From a bacterium (GTDB lineage: Bacteria; Ratteibacteria; UBA8468; B48-G9; DSTR01): DNA of 64,000 nucleotides. The DNA lies in the NCBI GenBank assembly GCA_029551285.1, contig JAKPFT010000062.1, positions 1 to 64,000 of the forward strand, read 5' to 3'. Positions within the stretch are counted from its first letter, which is position 1, and each line of letters starts with the position of its first letter. Both the position numbers and the translations under genes were made by a program. Positions 7,432 to 16,279 of this stretch are shown one piece after another. A model generated the notes under the pieces. The model was not told the DNA's origin. It made no database searches and saw only the letters and a list, made by a program, of their open reading frames with translations.

Positions 7432-9999
7432 TTATTTCCCCTGGTAAATCTGTTTTAAGGGATACTCAAACGGGCTTGTATCCGGACTTTCTTTGTATTG
7501 ATGGTAAACCTCAAGTACCTGCTCCATGCTCTCCAGAAATACCCTGACAAAGGATGGATCCAAACTCTTACCACTTTCCTGCCGGAGGATTTCAATGGTC
7601 TTTTCCAGGCTGAGAGCTTCTTTGTAGGACCTTTTTGAGGCAAGGGCGTCAAAGACATCAGCCACCGCAGCGATTCTGCCGTAGAGCGGGATATTTTCAC
7701 CTTTCAGTCCGTAGGGATATCCGGAACCGTCGTATCGTTCCTGGTGGGAAAGTGCGATGATACGCGCAGCGCTCAGGATGGCTGAGGAGGAGTTTTCCAG
7801 AATCTTTGCGCCGACGACAGGGTGTTTTCGCATTATCGCCAGTTCCTCGTCGGTAAGTTTGCCCGGTTTCAAAAGAATGCTGTCCGGAACAGCTATCTTT
7901 CCTATGTCGTGAAGAGGCATGGCGCTTTTGATAAGTTTGACTTCCGGGTCCGACAGGTTTATCCCCCGGGCAACAATCCCGGCGTATTCGCTGACTCTGT
8001 GGACGTGTAAACCGGTCTCCCTGTCCCGGCACTCAATGGACATCGCAAGCCGGAATATCGTTTCCAGTTGTGCCTGTTTCAGCGCGGTATTAAGTTTTGA
8101 ATTCTGGATGGCGATAATAGCCTGGAGAGCAGCGGTCTGGGCAAGTTTGACATCTTCCAGGGTAAACTGGTCGCTGTCAGAAAAGGCGGTTGCACTCTTG
8201 TTAAGAAAAATCCCGACGAGTCTGAAGTCTTCACCAGAAACAACTGAAAAAGCCATCAGGTTACGGATATCCGGGGAGAATGTCCATTCGCTTTTCTTGC
8301 CAGGGTGGTTAGTCAGGAAAGGACTTTCGCTGGTCTCTACCCGTTTTTTTATTGCCTCAAGATGAATTTTATCCAGAAGTGTGCCAAGGGAAACAATAAT
8401 TTGATGGGACCCATCTGCATTAAACAGTACCAGGGCACCAGAGTTAATCCCGAGAGAGGCCAGGATCAACTTCCAGGTAAGGGCAGGTGTATCAGCCAGA
8501 ATGGCCTCAGGCAGAAAGGGTGAAAGGCAGGATGCTGATGATGGATGAAAAATATCGGAAACCCTGACCAGTCGCGAAAGTTCCTGCTGCGTTTCTCCAA
8601 GCATGCGCAGGGCACTTTCTTTCTGAAGAACTTTACGAAGGGCCCGGGTAAGAGAGAGCCCAGCATGGCGAAGCGTCTCCGTGGTGTAAACGGCAGCGAT
8701 ACAGAGCAGAGGATAGACCATATTGAGCGCTATGTGCGCCTTTCGGAAGAGCAAGAAGGCAGTTAGAATGTAAGCCAGGAAAAGAAAAAGCGCCAGAAAA
8801 GTGCCTGGCAGCAAACCTCGCATCCGGGGGATTGCCGCTGTCAGGAGAAGGCCGAAGAGTATGATAAAAAGTAGATTGAGGACCTCAACATAGCCTGCCT
8901 GATGGATGTAAGTACCTTCAAGGCAGGTAGCGATCGTAAGCGCATGAATTTTAACTCCGGGGGTGACGATTTCAGTCGGCGTAATCCAGTTATCACGCAT
9001 CAGGCCGGGGTCTGTGATACCCACAAGGACGACCTTCTTAGAAAAAGCGGCTGGAGGTACACTGCCATCAAGAACATCAATTACCGAATAAGAAGGGAAA
9101 CAACTTAGCTCTTTCGTGTAATCAACAGGTAATGAGCCATCAAGTCCCACCGGGATATCCCGCTGGCCCACCTTCAATTGCGTGATACCATCTTCTGTTA
9201 CAGTAACGGGGGTACCAGAAACACCTTCGTAAATCTTCAGAATTTGAAGTGGAAATGAGGCCAGCCAATCCCGGCCCTGTTTCATAATCAGAAAACTTTT
9301 TCGGACCACGCCGTCGGAATCCGGAAATATATTCAGGTATCCCTGGGCTTTGGACGCTGATGAAATCAGTTCGATACTGGATTCAAGGCCATGTCCTCTT
9401 TTTACAGGCAGTACCTCCCGGGTTTGACCACTTGCCCGGACCGGGAAGACTTCCGACTGGAGGCGGACCTTTCTGTAGCGCGGGTCATTCTGGACAAGCT
9501 CATCCGGGATTGTATCCGGACCATCGGTGAAGAAGTAGTATCCGAGGACAACGTTGCGGGCTTTTGCGATCGCTTCGGCCAGTTGTCTGTCGTAATCGCA
9601 GGACTTCCGAATTTTTTCAAGATTAACTTTCTCCAGCTCACTTTTGGCATCAGGCAGGGAAAGAATCTTATCCAGCGGGGAAATCTGCTTTTCCGCGAAA
9701 ACTATGTCCAGTCCGATTACCGCGGGCTGGCCCTGGCTGATGTTATTGATCAGTTGAGCAATTATTGTTCTGTCCCAGGGCCAGCGGCCAAGCCGGTCCT
9801 CAGAGCGGTTATCAATGGTAAGCAGGACCACATCGTTAATTGCGTGGTGCCGCTTTGAAAACCGGAAACGTAAATCAAGCAACTTGTACTCCAGGAAGTC
9901 AATCGGTTCCAGGGGAAGAAAAGTCAGAATTGTTAGAAGTACGGTGAGGACCAGGCCAGGTCGCAGGGCGCGGATAAAAAAGAACTTTTTTCTTTTCAT
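7432..9999 (-). CDS. CHASE2 sensor with HD-GYP cyclic-di-GMP phosphodiesterase domain
   Basis: The membrane signalling protein is about 855 residues. An N-terminal TM helix (about 8-28) precedes an extracytoplasmic CHASE2 domain (about 30-355, with LLTIDNRSEDRLGRWPW near its start). Three TM helices follow at about 360-445, then a GAF-like region (about 485-635) and a C-terminal HD-GYP domain. HD-GYP residues are visible: HDIGK (His697-Asp698), HQERYDGSGYP (GYP about 760-762) and GRIAAVADVFDAL. HD-GYP domains hydrolyse c-di-GMP; CHASE2 senses an unknown extracytoplasmic signal. The chosen ATG at 9999 lies 5 nt after the stop of the upstream CFI-box gene. An in-frame GTG at 10026 would overlap it by 22 nt. 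It is the last gene of the operon that starts at 15960. Confidence 0.9.
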   Translation of the reverse strand: MKRKKFFFIRALRPGLVLTVLLTILTFLPLEPIDFLEYKLLDLRFRFSKRHHAINDVVLLTIDNRSEDRLGRWPWDRTIIAQLINNISQGQPAVIGLDIVFAEKQISPLDKILSLPDAKSELEKVNLEKIRKSCDYDRQLAEAIAKARNVVLGYYFFTDGPDTIPDELVQNDPRYRKVRLQSEVFPVRASGQTREVLPVKRGHGLESSIELISSASKAQGYLNIFPDSDGVVRKSFLIMKQGRDWLASFPLQILKIYEGVSGTPVTVTEDGITQLKVGQRDIPVGLDGSLPVDYTKELSCFPSYSVIDVLDGSVPPAAFSKKVVLVGITDPGLMRDNWITPTEIVTPGVKIHALTIATCLEGTYIHQAGYVEVLNLLFIILFGLLLTAAIPRMRGLLPGTFLALFLFLAYILTAFLLFRKAHIALNMVYPLLCIAAVYTTETLRHAGLSLTRALRKVLQKESALRMLGETQQELSRLVRVSDIFHPSSASCLSPFLPEAILADTPALTWKLILASLGINSGALVLFNADGSHQIIVSLGTLLDKIHLEAIKKRVETSESPFLTNHPGKKSEWTFSPDIRNLMAFSVVSGEDFRLVGIFLNKSATAFSDSDQFTLEDVKLAQTAALQAIIAIQNSKLNTALKQAQLETIFRLAMSIECRDRETGLHVHRVSEYAGIVARGINLSDPEVKLIKSAMPLHDIGKIAVPDSILLKPGKLTDEELAIMRKHPVVGAKILENSSSAILSAARIIALSHQERYDGSGYPYGLKGENIPLYGRIAAVADVFDALASKRSYKEALSLEKTIEILRQESGKSLDPSFVRVFLESMEQVLEVYHQYKESPDTSPFEYPLKQIYQGK

Positions 10000-10004
10000 C
10001 AAAG

Positions 10005-13000
10005 TCAGGATATAAGCAGCCGGCACAACTGAACGACTGGCACCAGCATTGCTCTCACCGTGTGTCTGAAGAAGGGATGCGTACGCAGGAAAGCAGCAAG
10101 CCGAGGAGAGAAACGGTAGTAGAAAGCCACAAACCTTCTTCCCGGCCAGTGAGTCAGAAGAAACCTATCCCGGAACTTCCTGAGAATCTTAACCTCAGGA
10201 GCAGATGGACCAAAGCAGGCGGTTGCGATAAAACACCCGCTTCCTGAAGAGCCTTTGCTGGATTCACCCAGAGTCTGTCCCGGTGGTTGGGGTGGTTGCG
10301 GTTCACTTCTTGTTGATGCCTTAGAAGGCACTAAAGCAACTGCTCCTGCCGGTTGGGGAGGAATAGAAATTTCTAACTCCCGTTCTGTCGGATTCCACAC
10401 CCAGTAGCCGGTGCCTGGTTCCAGCGCCGCTGCTTCCACATAGCTACCGTTTACATACTTCCACAGAGTATGCCTTTCAGCGGCGCTGTAATTGGTCTCG
10501 CCATTTCTGACCTGGACGGCGCTCCAGAGAACGGAAAAGTTGAAAGGACAGGCGATCTGGTTCCATCCCGGACGCAGGGTCAGAAGAAAGCTTTGCCTTG
10601 TTGAAACAGGTGCGCCTGTAACCCGAAGTATTGATGGATACCTGGAGATTAGCCAGAAGGCCTTTCCGGGTTTTAGGTCGAAAAGTTGATTGCCTTCTTT
10701 GTACTCTTCATAGGAGGGTGGATCGGCATCCGGGTTCCACCGGAAAAGCCGCCACCGTGTTGGGTCATAAAAGCCAAGGCTGGCCAGCAGGTTTATCCCC
10801 GGGTCAGGGTTTTCAGGTGTCAGGGGGAAGGAGACCATTACGTATGAAGAAACTGTAGTGCCTCCCTGGACTGTGACAGAAAAGGGAAGAACAGACAGGC
10901 CGACTTCGGAAACAGCCGTGGGAAGGCGGTTACCGTACAAATCCCTGGCGTCTGAGACCTGTCCGGTATTGGTGGTAAAAGTTGTCGGTGTGAGCGCCTG
11001 GAGTATTATTGTAAACGACAGTGAAGCCGATGGCTCCAGGGCCGTTTCGTGAAGAAGATTATCCCAGTAAACCTGACCGGGTGTTTGAAGGTCAGGGGAT
11101 ATTGAGGCGGAAACAAAAGTTAGGATGTCCGGGTCAAAGGTGTCCTGGAAAGGGAGTGTTACCACGGGGAAGACACAGTTGTTGGTAATCGTCACCTGGA
11201 AGACCGCATTGTTTCCGAAGGGGACTTTTCCGTCCGGATGGGAAAGACAAATTTTGGTAACTGTCAGGGTGCCTGTTCCAGTAATCCTGATGGAGCATTC
11301 GGCCTGAACGTCGGGTAGGGGATTGCCTCCGGCATCAGCCGCATCGTGTACAAGGACCCTGTTCAGGGCAGAGTCAGCGCTGGAAATGGCGCGGAAGGTA
11401 ATCTCAATATTGATGCTCTCGCCGGGAAGAAGGTCTGCTTCACCGGTAACATCACTCCAGTCAATCTGATCAGAGTCTATCTCATCCGGCTGAAGGCTGG
11501 CAGTGACAAAGGAAAGACAGGTCTGATTGAAAAGATCGCGCAGGGGAAGTCTGGCAATGGAAATATCCGATGTATTGGAAATGGTGACAGAGAAAGTGAC
11601 ATTGTCTCCGAGGTGGACATTCCCATCAGGGTGCGAGATGCACGCTTTTGTAATTAGAAGACTGCCCGTAATTTCTTTCACTGCGCAGTCAAAGATTGGC
11701 CCCCAGGTTTCAAAAGGGATGGTAATTTCTAAGGTTTCCTCTAAAGAACTTTCATCATAAAGACGCAGAGACTGGTGAGCTCCGTTGTGTTCCTTACAGG
11801 TGACAAAAACTCTCTGCAGCGGGGCAAAGACACTAACTGCAGTAGCCTCCACTCCCAGCGGTAGTTCTGTGCAGGTATTTGCGGGAAGCTCTATCATGAC
11901 GAGCGAGTTTTCTTCCCCGGGACGGCTATCATTAGCCACCGCCATTGCTGGCTGGTATCTTGTCAGGGTACCCAGGTTCCTGTCGGTGATTTCCGGTCCG
12001 GTAAGGCTCTCAACAAAGACAATGAAATCTTTGTAAGGAGACATCACACCCCGAAAAGAAAAAGTATCATCATCTGCAGACAGGTGCAGAAACAATTCTC
12101 CGTCAGAGTTAAGACTGCATGTCCCACCGGTGATATTTCTTATGTTTCCTCCATCGTCTATCAACGTGCCCTGGGTGATCACGCCAGAGGCATCTGCGAC
12201 TATGGTTCCCCTGAAGTGCATGGCCGTTATTTCCCAGCAGCCAGAAATGTCTTTGCTCTCAAATGTTCTGTTTACGCTTTTCACAAGGATAACTAATTCG
12301 TTTCCAGTTATCCCGAACTGGCGAGGTCCTGCGGGCGGCTCATTTCGCAAAATAGCGATGTCTCTTGCCTTGTTTAAAACACCCAAAAAGGAGTAAGATT
12401 TTTCGCCAGCCACGACCTGGAGCGTTATGGTTCCTGTTTCAGGGTCTATGGTATACGTTCCCCCAGTGATTGGTTGAGTCGTTCCATCCGGCAGTATCCA
12501 TTCGGAACCGGTTATCGTTCCGGCCCCATCTGTCTGGATGTATCCAGAAAGGGCTGTTCCCTTCACGCACCACCAGCCTGACAGGTCCATCAGGCTGTAG
12601 TTGTTTCCTTTTCTGATGAGGAAGCCCAGGCCGCGGTCTGGCGCTTCAAGGGCAGGGATATCTCTAAGAGATATAATATCTCCTTTCTGTCTCAGGATGC
12701 CATGAAAATGAAAAGGGCCATCACTGGTGTTGCCCTGAAGAACAACTGAGCCATCCGCGCACATCTGGTAAGTTCCATCAGTTAAAGTTTCCGTCCATCC
12801 GTTTGCCCATGTCCAGATATCCCCCGGAATAATGATTCCATCTTCACCGAGTGTCACGGTACCGGAAACCTGGAGTGTCTCCATTTGCCAGGTCCCAGAA
12901 ATATCTGCTGGCAAAGGGGGAAGAGGTCCCATCAGTCCAAACAGGAGAACCTGTTCTGAAAGAGAGCCGTCCCCGGAAAGGCACTTAATACTGCCAGCAA

Positions 13001-13586
13001 CAGGAAAGAAAAAGATCGGGACTTTTTCCTCATAGACACGTATGCCGTCAGTATCCGTTGCAAAAACACGTCCCTGATAGACCCAGACACCTTGGGTGGC
13101 AGTCACAAGGTCATACTCCATTGCAGGAAGCCTTTCCAGCGTGCGACGGTCAAATACAAAAAGGTGTGTCCCCCCGCGTTCCACAGCATAGATTTTTAAG
13201 TCAGAATTGTCCTGAGGCACAGCAATGCGAGCAAAGTTGGTGGTGCCGGGAATTTGAAGACTTGCTTCCTGAACGAATGTTCTAACATTGTAAACAAAAA
13301 TTGTATCTGAGTTGGTAAAAGTGACGTACAAACGTTCGTTTTCAGGGTCCAGCGCCAGGGTAGATGGCCGGGATGATTCATCCAGGTCCCTATCAAGATT
13401 CAACGTGCGTTGCTGAAGGATAAAGGGAGAGTCAGCCAAAATGCCTGTAAGAATTTTGAACTGGCGCAAGGCAGTTCTACCGGCAAGTAAGTAAACCATG
13501 TGGTGAGAAGTCGCTGCTTGCCGGGAAGCAAACGCAGGAAAAGAGATAAGGAATACCAGGACGGAGAGATATCTTTGTTTTGTCAT
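10005..13586 (-). CDS. large secreted repeat protein with DUF11-like repeats and CFI-box-CTERM anchor
   Basis: The 1193-residue protein has a signal peptide at 1-20. A YVTN-type beta-propeller segment spans about 25-225. Three about 105-residue repeats (DISGTW...GTY...FRGVL pattern) run at about 228-540, followed by a further propeller-like stretch. Two DUF11-like repeats lie near 650-885; each opens with TK-[AI]-C-[IL]-S-H-P-D-G. A beta-rich domain covers 885-1095. A Pro/Ser/Gly linker leads to a C-terminal module starting GCFIATACFG at 1117, with FRDRFL and YYRFSP further on. This is the CFI-box-CTERM module found on surface proteins of many uncultured bacteria, presumed to be a sorting or anchoring signal. 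Its gene lies 33 nt downstream of the FecR gene and 5 nt before the CHASE2/HD-GYP gene. The function is unknown; a surface sensor or adhesin fits the architecture. Confidence 0.8.
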   Translation of the reverse strand: MTKQRYLSVLVFLISFPAFASRQAATSHHMVYLLAGRTALRQFKILTGILADSPFILQQRTLNLDRDLDESSRPSTLALDPENERLYVTFTNSDTIFVYNVRTFVQEASLQIPGTTNFARIAVPQDNSDLKIYAVERGGTHLFVFDRRTLERLPAMEYDLVTATQGVWVYQGRVFATDTDGIRVYEEKVPIFFFPVAGSIKCLSGDGSLSEQVLLFGLMGPLPPLPADISGTWQMETLQVSGTVTLGEDGIIIPGDIWTWANGWTETLTDGTYQMCADGSVVLQGNTSDGPFHFHGILRQKGDIISLRDIPALEAPDRGLGFLIRKGNNYSLMDLSGWWCVKGTALSGYIQTDGAGTITGSEWILPDGTTQPITGGTYTIDPETGTITLQVVAGEKSYSFLGVLNKARDIAILRNEPPAGPRQFGITGNELVILVKSVNRTFESKDISGCWEITAMHFRGTIVADASGVITQGTLIDDGGNIRNITGGTCSLNSDGELFLHLSADDDTFSFRGVMSPYKDFIVFVESLTGPEITDRNLGTLTRYQPAMAVANDSRPGEENSLVMIELPANTCTELPLGVEATAVSVFAPLQRVFVTCKEHNGAHQSLRLYDESSLEETLEITIPFETWGPIFDCAVKEITGSLLITKACISHPDGNVHLGDNVTFSVTISNTSDISIARLPLRDLFNQTCLSFVTASLQPDEIDSDQIDWSDVTGEADLLPGESINIEITFRAISSADSALNRVLVHDAADAGGNPLPDVQAECSIRITGTGTLTVTKICLSHPDGKVPFGNNAVFQVTITNNCVFPVVTLPFQDTFDPDILTFVSASISPDLQTPGQVYWDNLLHETALEPSASLSFTIILQALTPTTFTTNTGQVSDARDLYGNRLPTAVSEVGLSVLPFSVTVQGGTTVSSYVMVSFPLTPENPDPGINLLASLGFYDPTRWRLFRWNPDADPPSYEEYKEGNQLFDLKPGKAFWLISRYPSILRVTGAPVSTRQSFLLTLRPGWNQIACPFNFSVLWSAVQVRNGETNYSAAERHTLWKYVNGSYVEAAALEPGTGYWVWNPTERELEISIPPQPAGAVALVPSKASTRSEPQPPQPPGQTLGESSKGSSGSGCFIATACFGPSAPEVKILRKFRDRFLLTHWPGRRFVAFYYRFSPRLAAFLRTHPFFRHTVRAMLVPVVQLCRLLIS

Positions 13587-13619
13587 ATCCGGTCCTTGTG
13601 GATTTCAATTCCTGCCTTT

Positions 13620-14507
13620 TCAGCCACCCTGAAGTGATGGTGGCGGGGGTGGTGGAGGAAGTAACCGGGGTATATTTCTGCTTTCTCTCTCGTTCAAGGC
13701 TGAGCGAAAAACATTACCGGCGGTGTCCCCCTTGAGTAAAATGTGTCTATCCTCGCCAGGCAAAAACTGGAAAACATGTCTCTTTATGTCTAACCCGGCT
13801 CCAGTATCCATTCCAGTTGTTCCTCCGAGAAACTCTTCAAACTCTTCAGACGACAAGCGATAAGGAGCCAGTGGCTCCTGGCCGCTTCTCACATCACTGG
13901 CAAAGCCGGCCCTGAGAACAATTTCTGCCGGAAGAGAAGGCAGTAGATTGCGGATAGTGATGACCCCCTGGGTAACTAAGAAGCGGCTGAGTTCCGTAGA
14001 GAGAACCCAGACCACAAATTTTGTGCCCTTCACGCCTGCGACAGCGGTTGGAGTTGTTACCTGGAAACGAGAAGGTGCTGCCAGCACTCGTCTGATGCTG
14101 AAACGCGCTTTTCCCATCAGAACCTTGACACTTGCCTCACGCTGATTTTTTGACGGAGTGAAGGAGAAATTATCCAGTTGAAAATCACTCTGAGGCCCAA
14201 GAGTAATGGTGGTCTCATCTACAAGGCACAGCGTCAGTCGGGAACGGAATCCAGTTTTGATGGTATCACCCGGATAAACTCTGTCTTTTATCCTGAGAGC
14301 CTGCCATTCTGAAGTCTGCGCCCGTTGAACCATGGCTGTCCCTTCCAGGGATGTGACAGTCCCACAGGGTGAGGCAGCAAGCGCCCGGGGGACCCAGAGG
14401 CTTCCAACTCCAGCCAGAATAAAAACAATGCCGGAAAGAAAAAGCGACGCTCTACCTTTCCGTTCAGAACATGCAAGTTGCAAAAAGCGAAGAAATGTTT
14501 CTCTCAT
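13620..14507 (-). CDS. FecR-domain periplasmic/membrane protein
   Basis: A single TM helix or uncleaved signal near residues 18-42 is followed by a FecR domain at about 45-155: GTVTSLEGTAMVQR, the GDTIKTG turn, a DxTTITL-like strand and the closing TPTAVAGVKGTKF. This is the periplasmic FecR beta domain, not the sigma-regulator helix pair. The end is Pro-rich (PPPPPPP). Two longer in-frame starts exist (ATG 14534, TTG 14555) with no better Shine-Dalgarno; the ATG at 14507 keeps the overlap with the upstream TPR gene to 44 nt. Genes for FecR-domain and CHASE2 proteins are often neighbours, so it probably acts in the same signalling module as the 7432-9999 protein. No cognate sigma factor is nearby. 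Confidence 0.8.
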   Translation of the reverse strand: MRETFLRFLQLACSERKGRASLFLSGIVFILAGVGSLWVPRALAASPCGTVTSLEGTAMVQRAQTSEWQALRIKDRVYPGDTIKTGFRSRLTLCLVDETTITLGPQSDFQLDNFSFTPSKNQREASVKVLMGKARFSIRRVLAAPSRFQVTTPTAVAGVKGTKFVVWVLSTELSRFLVTQGVITIRNLLPSLPAEIVLRAGFASDVRSGQEPLAPYRLSSEEFEEFLGGTTGMDTGAGLDIKRHVFQFLPGEDRHILLKGDTAGNVFRSALNERESRNIPRLLPPPPPPPSLQGG

Positions 14508-15960
14508 ATTCGTAAGCAGGCAGAGTGGACTCATTCCGGAGGTATGTATGTCCAAGCGACAAATGCCAGTTTTTGTTAAGACGAAAGGTTACCGAGCCCT
14601 TCAGTGTTACCCGGGTATCGTCCCTGGTTGCTCCAAACAGGGTATTTACATGGTCAAAGTCAAGGTGTTCTAAGATGCCAGAGAAAGAAAGAGTGCTTCT
14701 GGAGTGTCCCAGCGGGATAGTCCACTGTAACCATGCCTGCGGGTTATGATAGTCCCAGTTAGAACCTTCTGCCTGGTTAATTTTGTAACTGGCTCCAAAA
14801 CCAAATAATCCGTCTCCGGCAAAAGGTATGAAAAACCTGGCGCCGCAGAGGTAGGCAGTGCTATCACGCTCATCCCCGGGTACCAGGGAAGACTGGAAAA
14901 ACCGGGTTGACTCCAGCAACAAAAAGAACTGGCTTTGGAAAGGATACTCTGAGGCAATCATGGCTGATGTTGCCAGGGAATGCCGGCCCAGATATTTTTC
15001 GTTGCCTACCAGGTAATATTCATACTTGTACTCCAGCGTCGGCTGAAATGTTTTGCTGTTTGAGGAAACCAGCAGGGAGGTTGAGCTTCCGCTGAGGTCA
15101 TAGGCGGAAAGACGGCTATGGGAGCAATGATATAGAGACGAAGAAATAGTTAGTTCACTAACCCGGAAGTCCCGCCGGTAGAGAAATGAGGCCTGGCTTA
15201 CCAGCCGCCAATCTCTCTGGTTTGAAACTTCGGTGGGCAAAGGTTCTCCCTCAGGCTGAAGGATGACGTTGTCATCGTACTCCACACCAAGTTCAAGAGA
15301 AAATTTAAATGGTTTTCCCTGAGTTTCAAGAGCCTTCAGTGAGTCTGCGGCAGCCTCGCGAACCGGTTGCGGATGTACCTTTAGCAGGGACGCAAGTTCC
15401 CTGCGGGCACTGGCGTATCGGCCAAGATTAGCCTCGGCCAGGCCTTCGTAATAGCGGCAGACAAACTCCAAGTCCGGGTCAAGTGCACGACATCTTTCCA
15501 TGAAACGCTTGCAGGCATGGTAGTTCTTAAGTTGGTAGGAAGCAAGTCCGCTGTAAAAAAGAACTGGGCCAGGGTCGGGCATCCAGAGTTGATCCGCCAG
15601 GGTGAGCATTCTAAGGGCTTCACGATACTGACCAATCTGATACAGACAAATACCCATACCGGAGTATGCTTCCAGAAGAGAACTATCAAGGCGCAGAGCC
15701 TCTTTATAGGCTGCCAGTGCTTTTTCGTAATCGCCAAGCGCAGTATAAGTTTTGCCCAGGTAATAGTGTGTGAGAGCATGCTCGGGAAAGACCACCAGTA
15801 CTTCTTTAAACCTTTCCTGCGCCTTCTGAAATGAACCTTCGGCAAGCAGTAAGACTCCGTCGTTGAAACTTTCTTCCCAGGAAGCGGGTGGTGGATGCTG
15901 AGCGCAGACCAACCCGGCGAGCCAGCAGATACCAACGGATAAAAGTATTCTGAATCGCAT
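14464..15960 (-). CDS. TPR protein with C-terminal outer-membrane beta-barrel
   Basis: The 498-residue product has a signal peptide at 1-20. About five TPR units lie at 30-215 (LTHYYLGKTYTALGDYEKAL, LLEAYSGMGICLYQIGQYRE). From about 220 the sequence is dominated by alternating strands, opens with ELGVEYDDNVIL and ends in Phe. That is the pattern of an outer-membrane barrel with periplasmic TPRs, as in surface lipoprotein assembly modifiers or related exporters. It heads the four-gene operon and could export or display the CFI-box protein encoded two genes downstream (inference). The start ATG is the only Met near the signal peptide and has no Shine-Dalgarno. A consensus promoter lies only 12 nt upstream, so the mRNA leader must be extremely short. 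Confidence 0.75.
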   Translation of the reverse strand: MRFRILLSVGICWLAGLVCAQHPPPASWEESFNDGVLLLAEGSFQKAQERFKEVLVVFPEHALTHYYLGKTYTALGDYEKALAAYKEALRLDSSLLEAYSGMGICLYQIGQYREALRMLTLADQLWMPDPGPVLFYSGLASYQLKNYHACKRFMERCRALDPDLEFVCRYYEGLAEANLGRYASARRELASLLKVHPQPVREAAADSLKALETQGKPFKFSLELGVEYDDNVILQPEGEPLPTEVSNQRDWRLVSQASFLYRRDFRVSELTISSSLYHCSHSRLSAYDLSGSSTSLLVSSNSKTFQPTLEYKYEYYLVGNEKYLGRHSLATSAMIASEYPFQSQFFLLLESTRFFQSSLVPGDERDSTAYLCGARFFIPFAGDGLFGFGASYKINQAEGSNWDYHNPQAWLQWTIPLGHSRSTLSFSGILEHLDFDHVNTLFGATRDDTRVTLKGSVTFRLNKNWHLSLGHTYLRNESTLPAYEYERNISSLFATCMF

Positions 15961-16279
15961 AATGCACTTTTCATCCTATCGCATCTTCCTTTCCCTGTCA
16001 AGATTTCGGCGGCGCAAAACGGAACTAATGCACCCCCTCTCTAATATGCGTCTGGAAAATTTAAGGAGTAAGCAGTGAGACAGCCACCTTAAACCTGAAG
16101 GCTGAATAATGTCTTGATTCCTGCCTGACCAACAAAGTAGTTCACAGGTGACTGATGTTGACGGCCACAGGGGCAGCAGCCACCACAAGGTCAATCGTTC
16201 CCTGACAGGAATGTCAGGTCAGTATAAGATGAGAGAGAGAAGACCGTCTTCGCTAACAGGTGAACTGATGAGACCGTTT
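15961..16279. other. intergenic region between carB and the TPR operon
   Basis: Apart from the operon promoter I see no gene in these 319 bases. There is a perfect 7-bp hairpin with a GGAA loop at 16201-16218 (CCTGACA/TGTCAGG) and a GAAGAC/GTCTTC palindrome near 16238-16250. Neither has a T-tract, so they are not convincing terminators for carB. Confidence 0.5.
15973..16001 (-). promoter_or_regulatory. sigma70-type promoter of the TPR-FecR-CFI-CHASE2 operon
   Basis: On the minus strand TTGACA (15996-16001) is followed by a 17-nt spacer and TAGGAT (15973-15978). The expected start of transcription is about 6 nt before the ATG at 15960. Confidence 0.6.

Noticed and set aside
16201..16250. Hairpins downstream of carB as its terminator
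   Set aside because: The stems are perfect but short and lack a T-tract on either strand.
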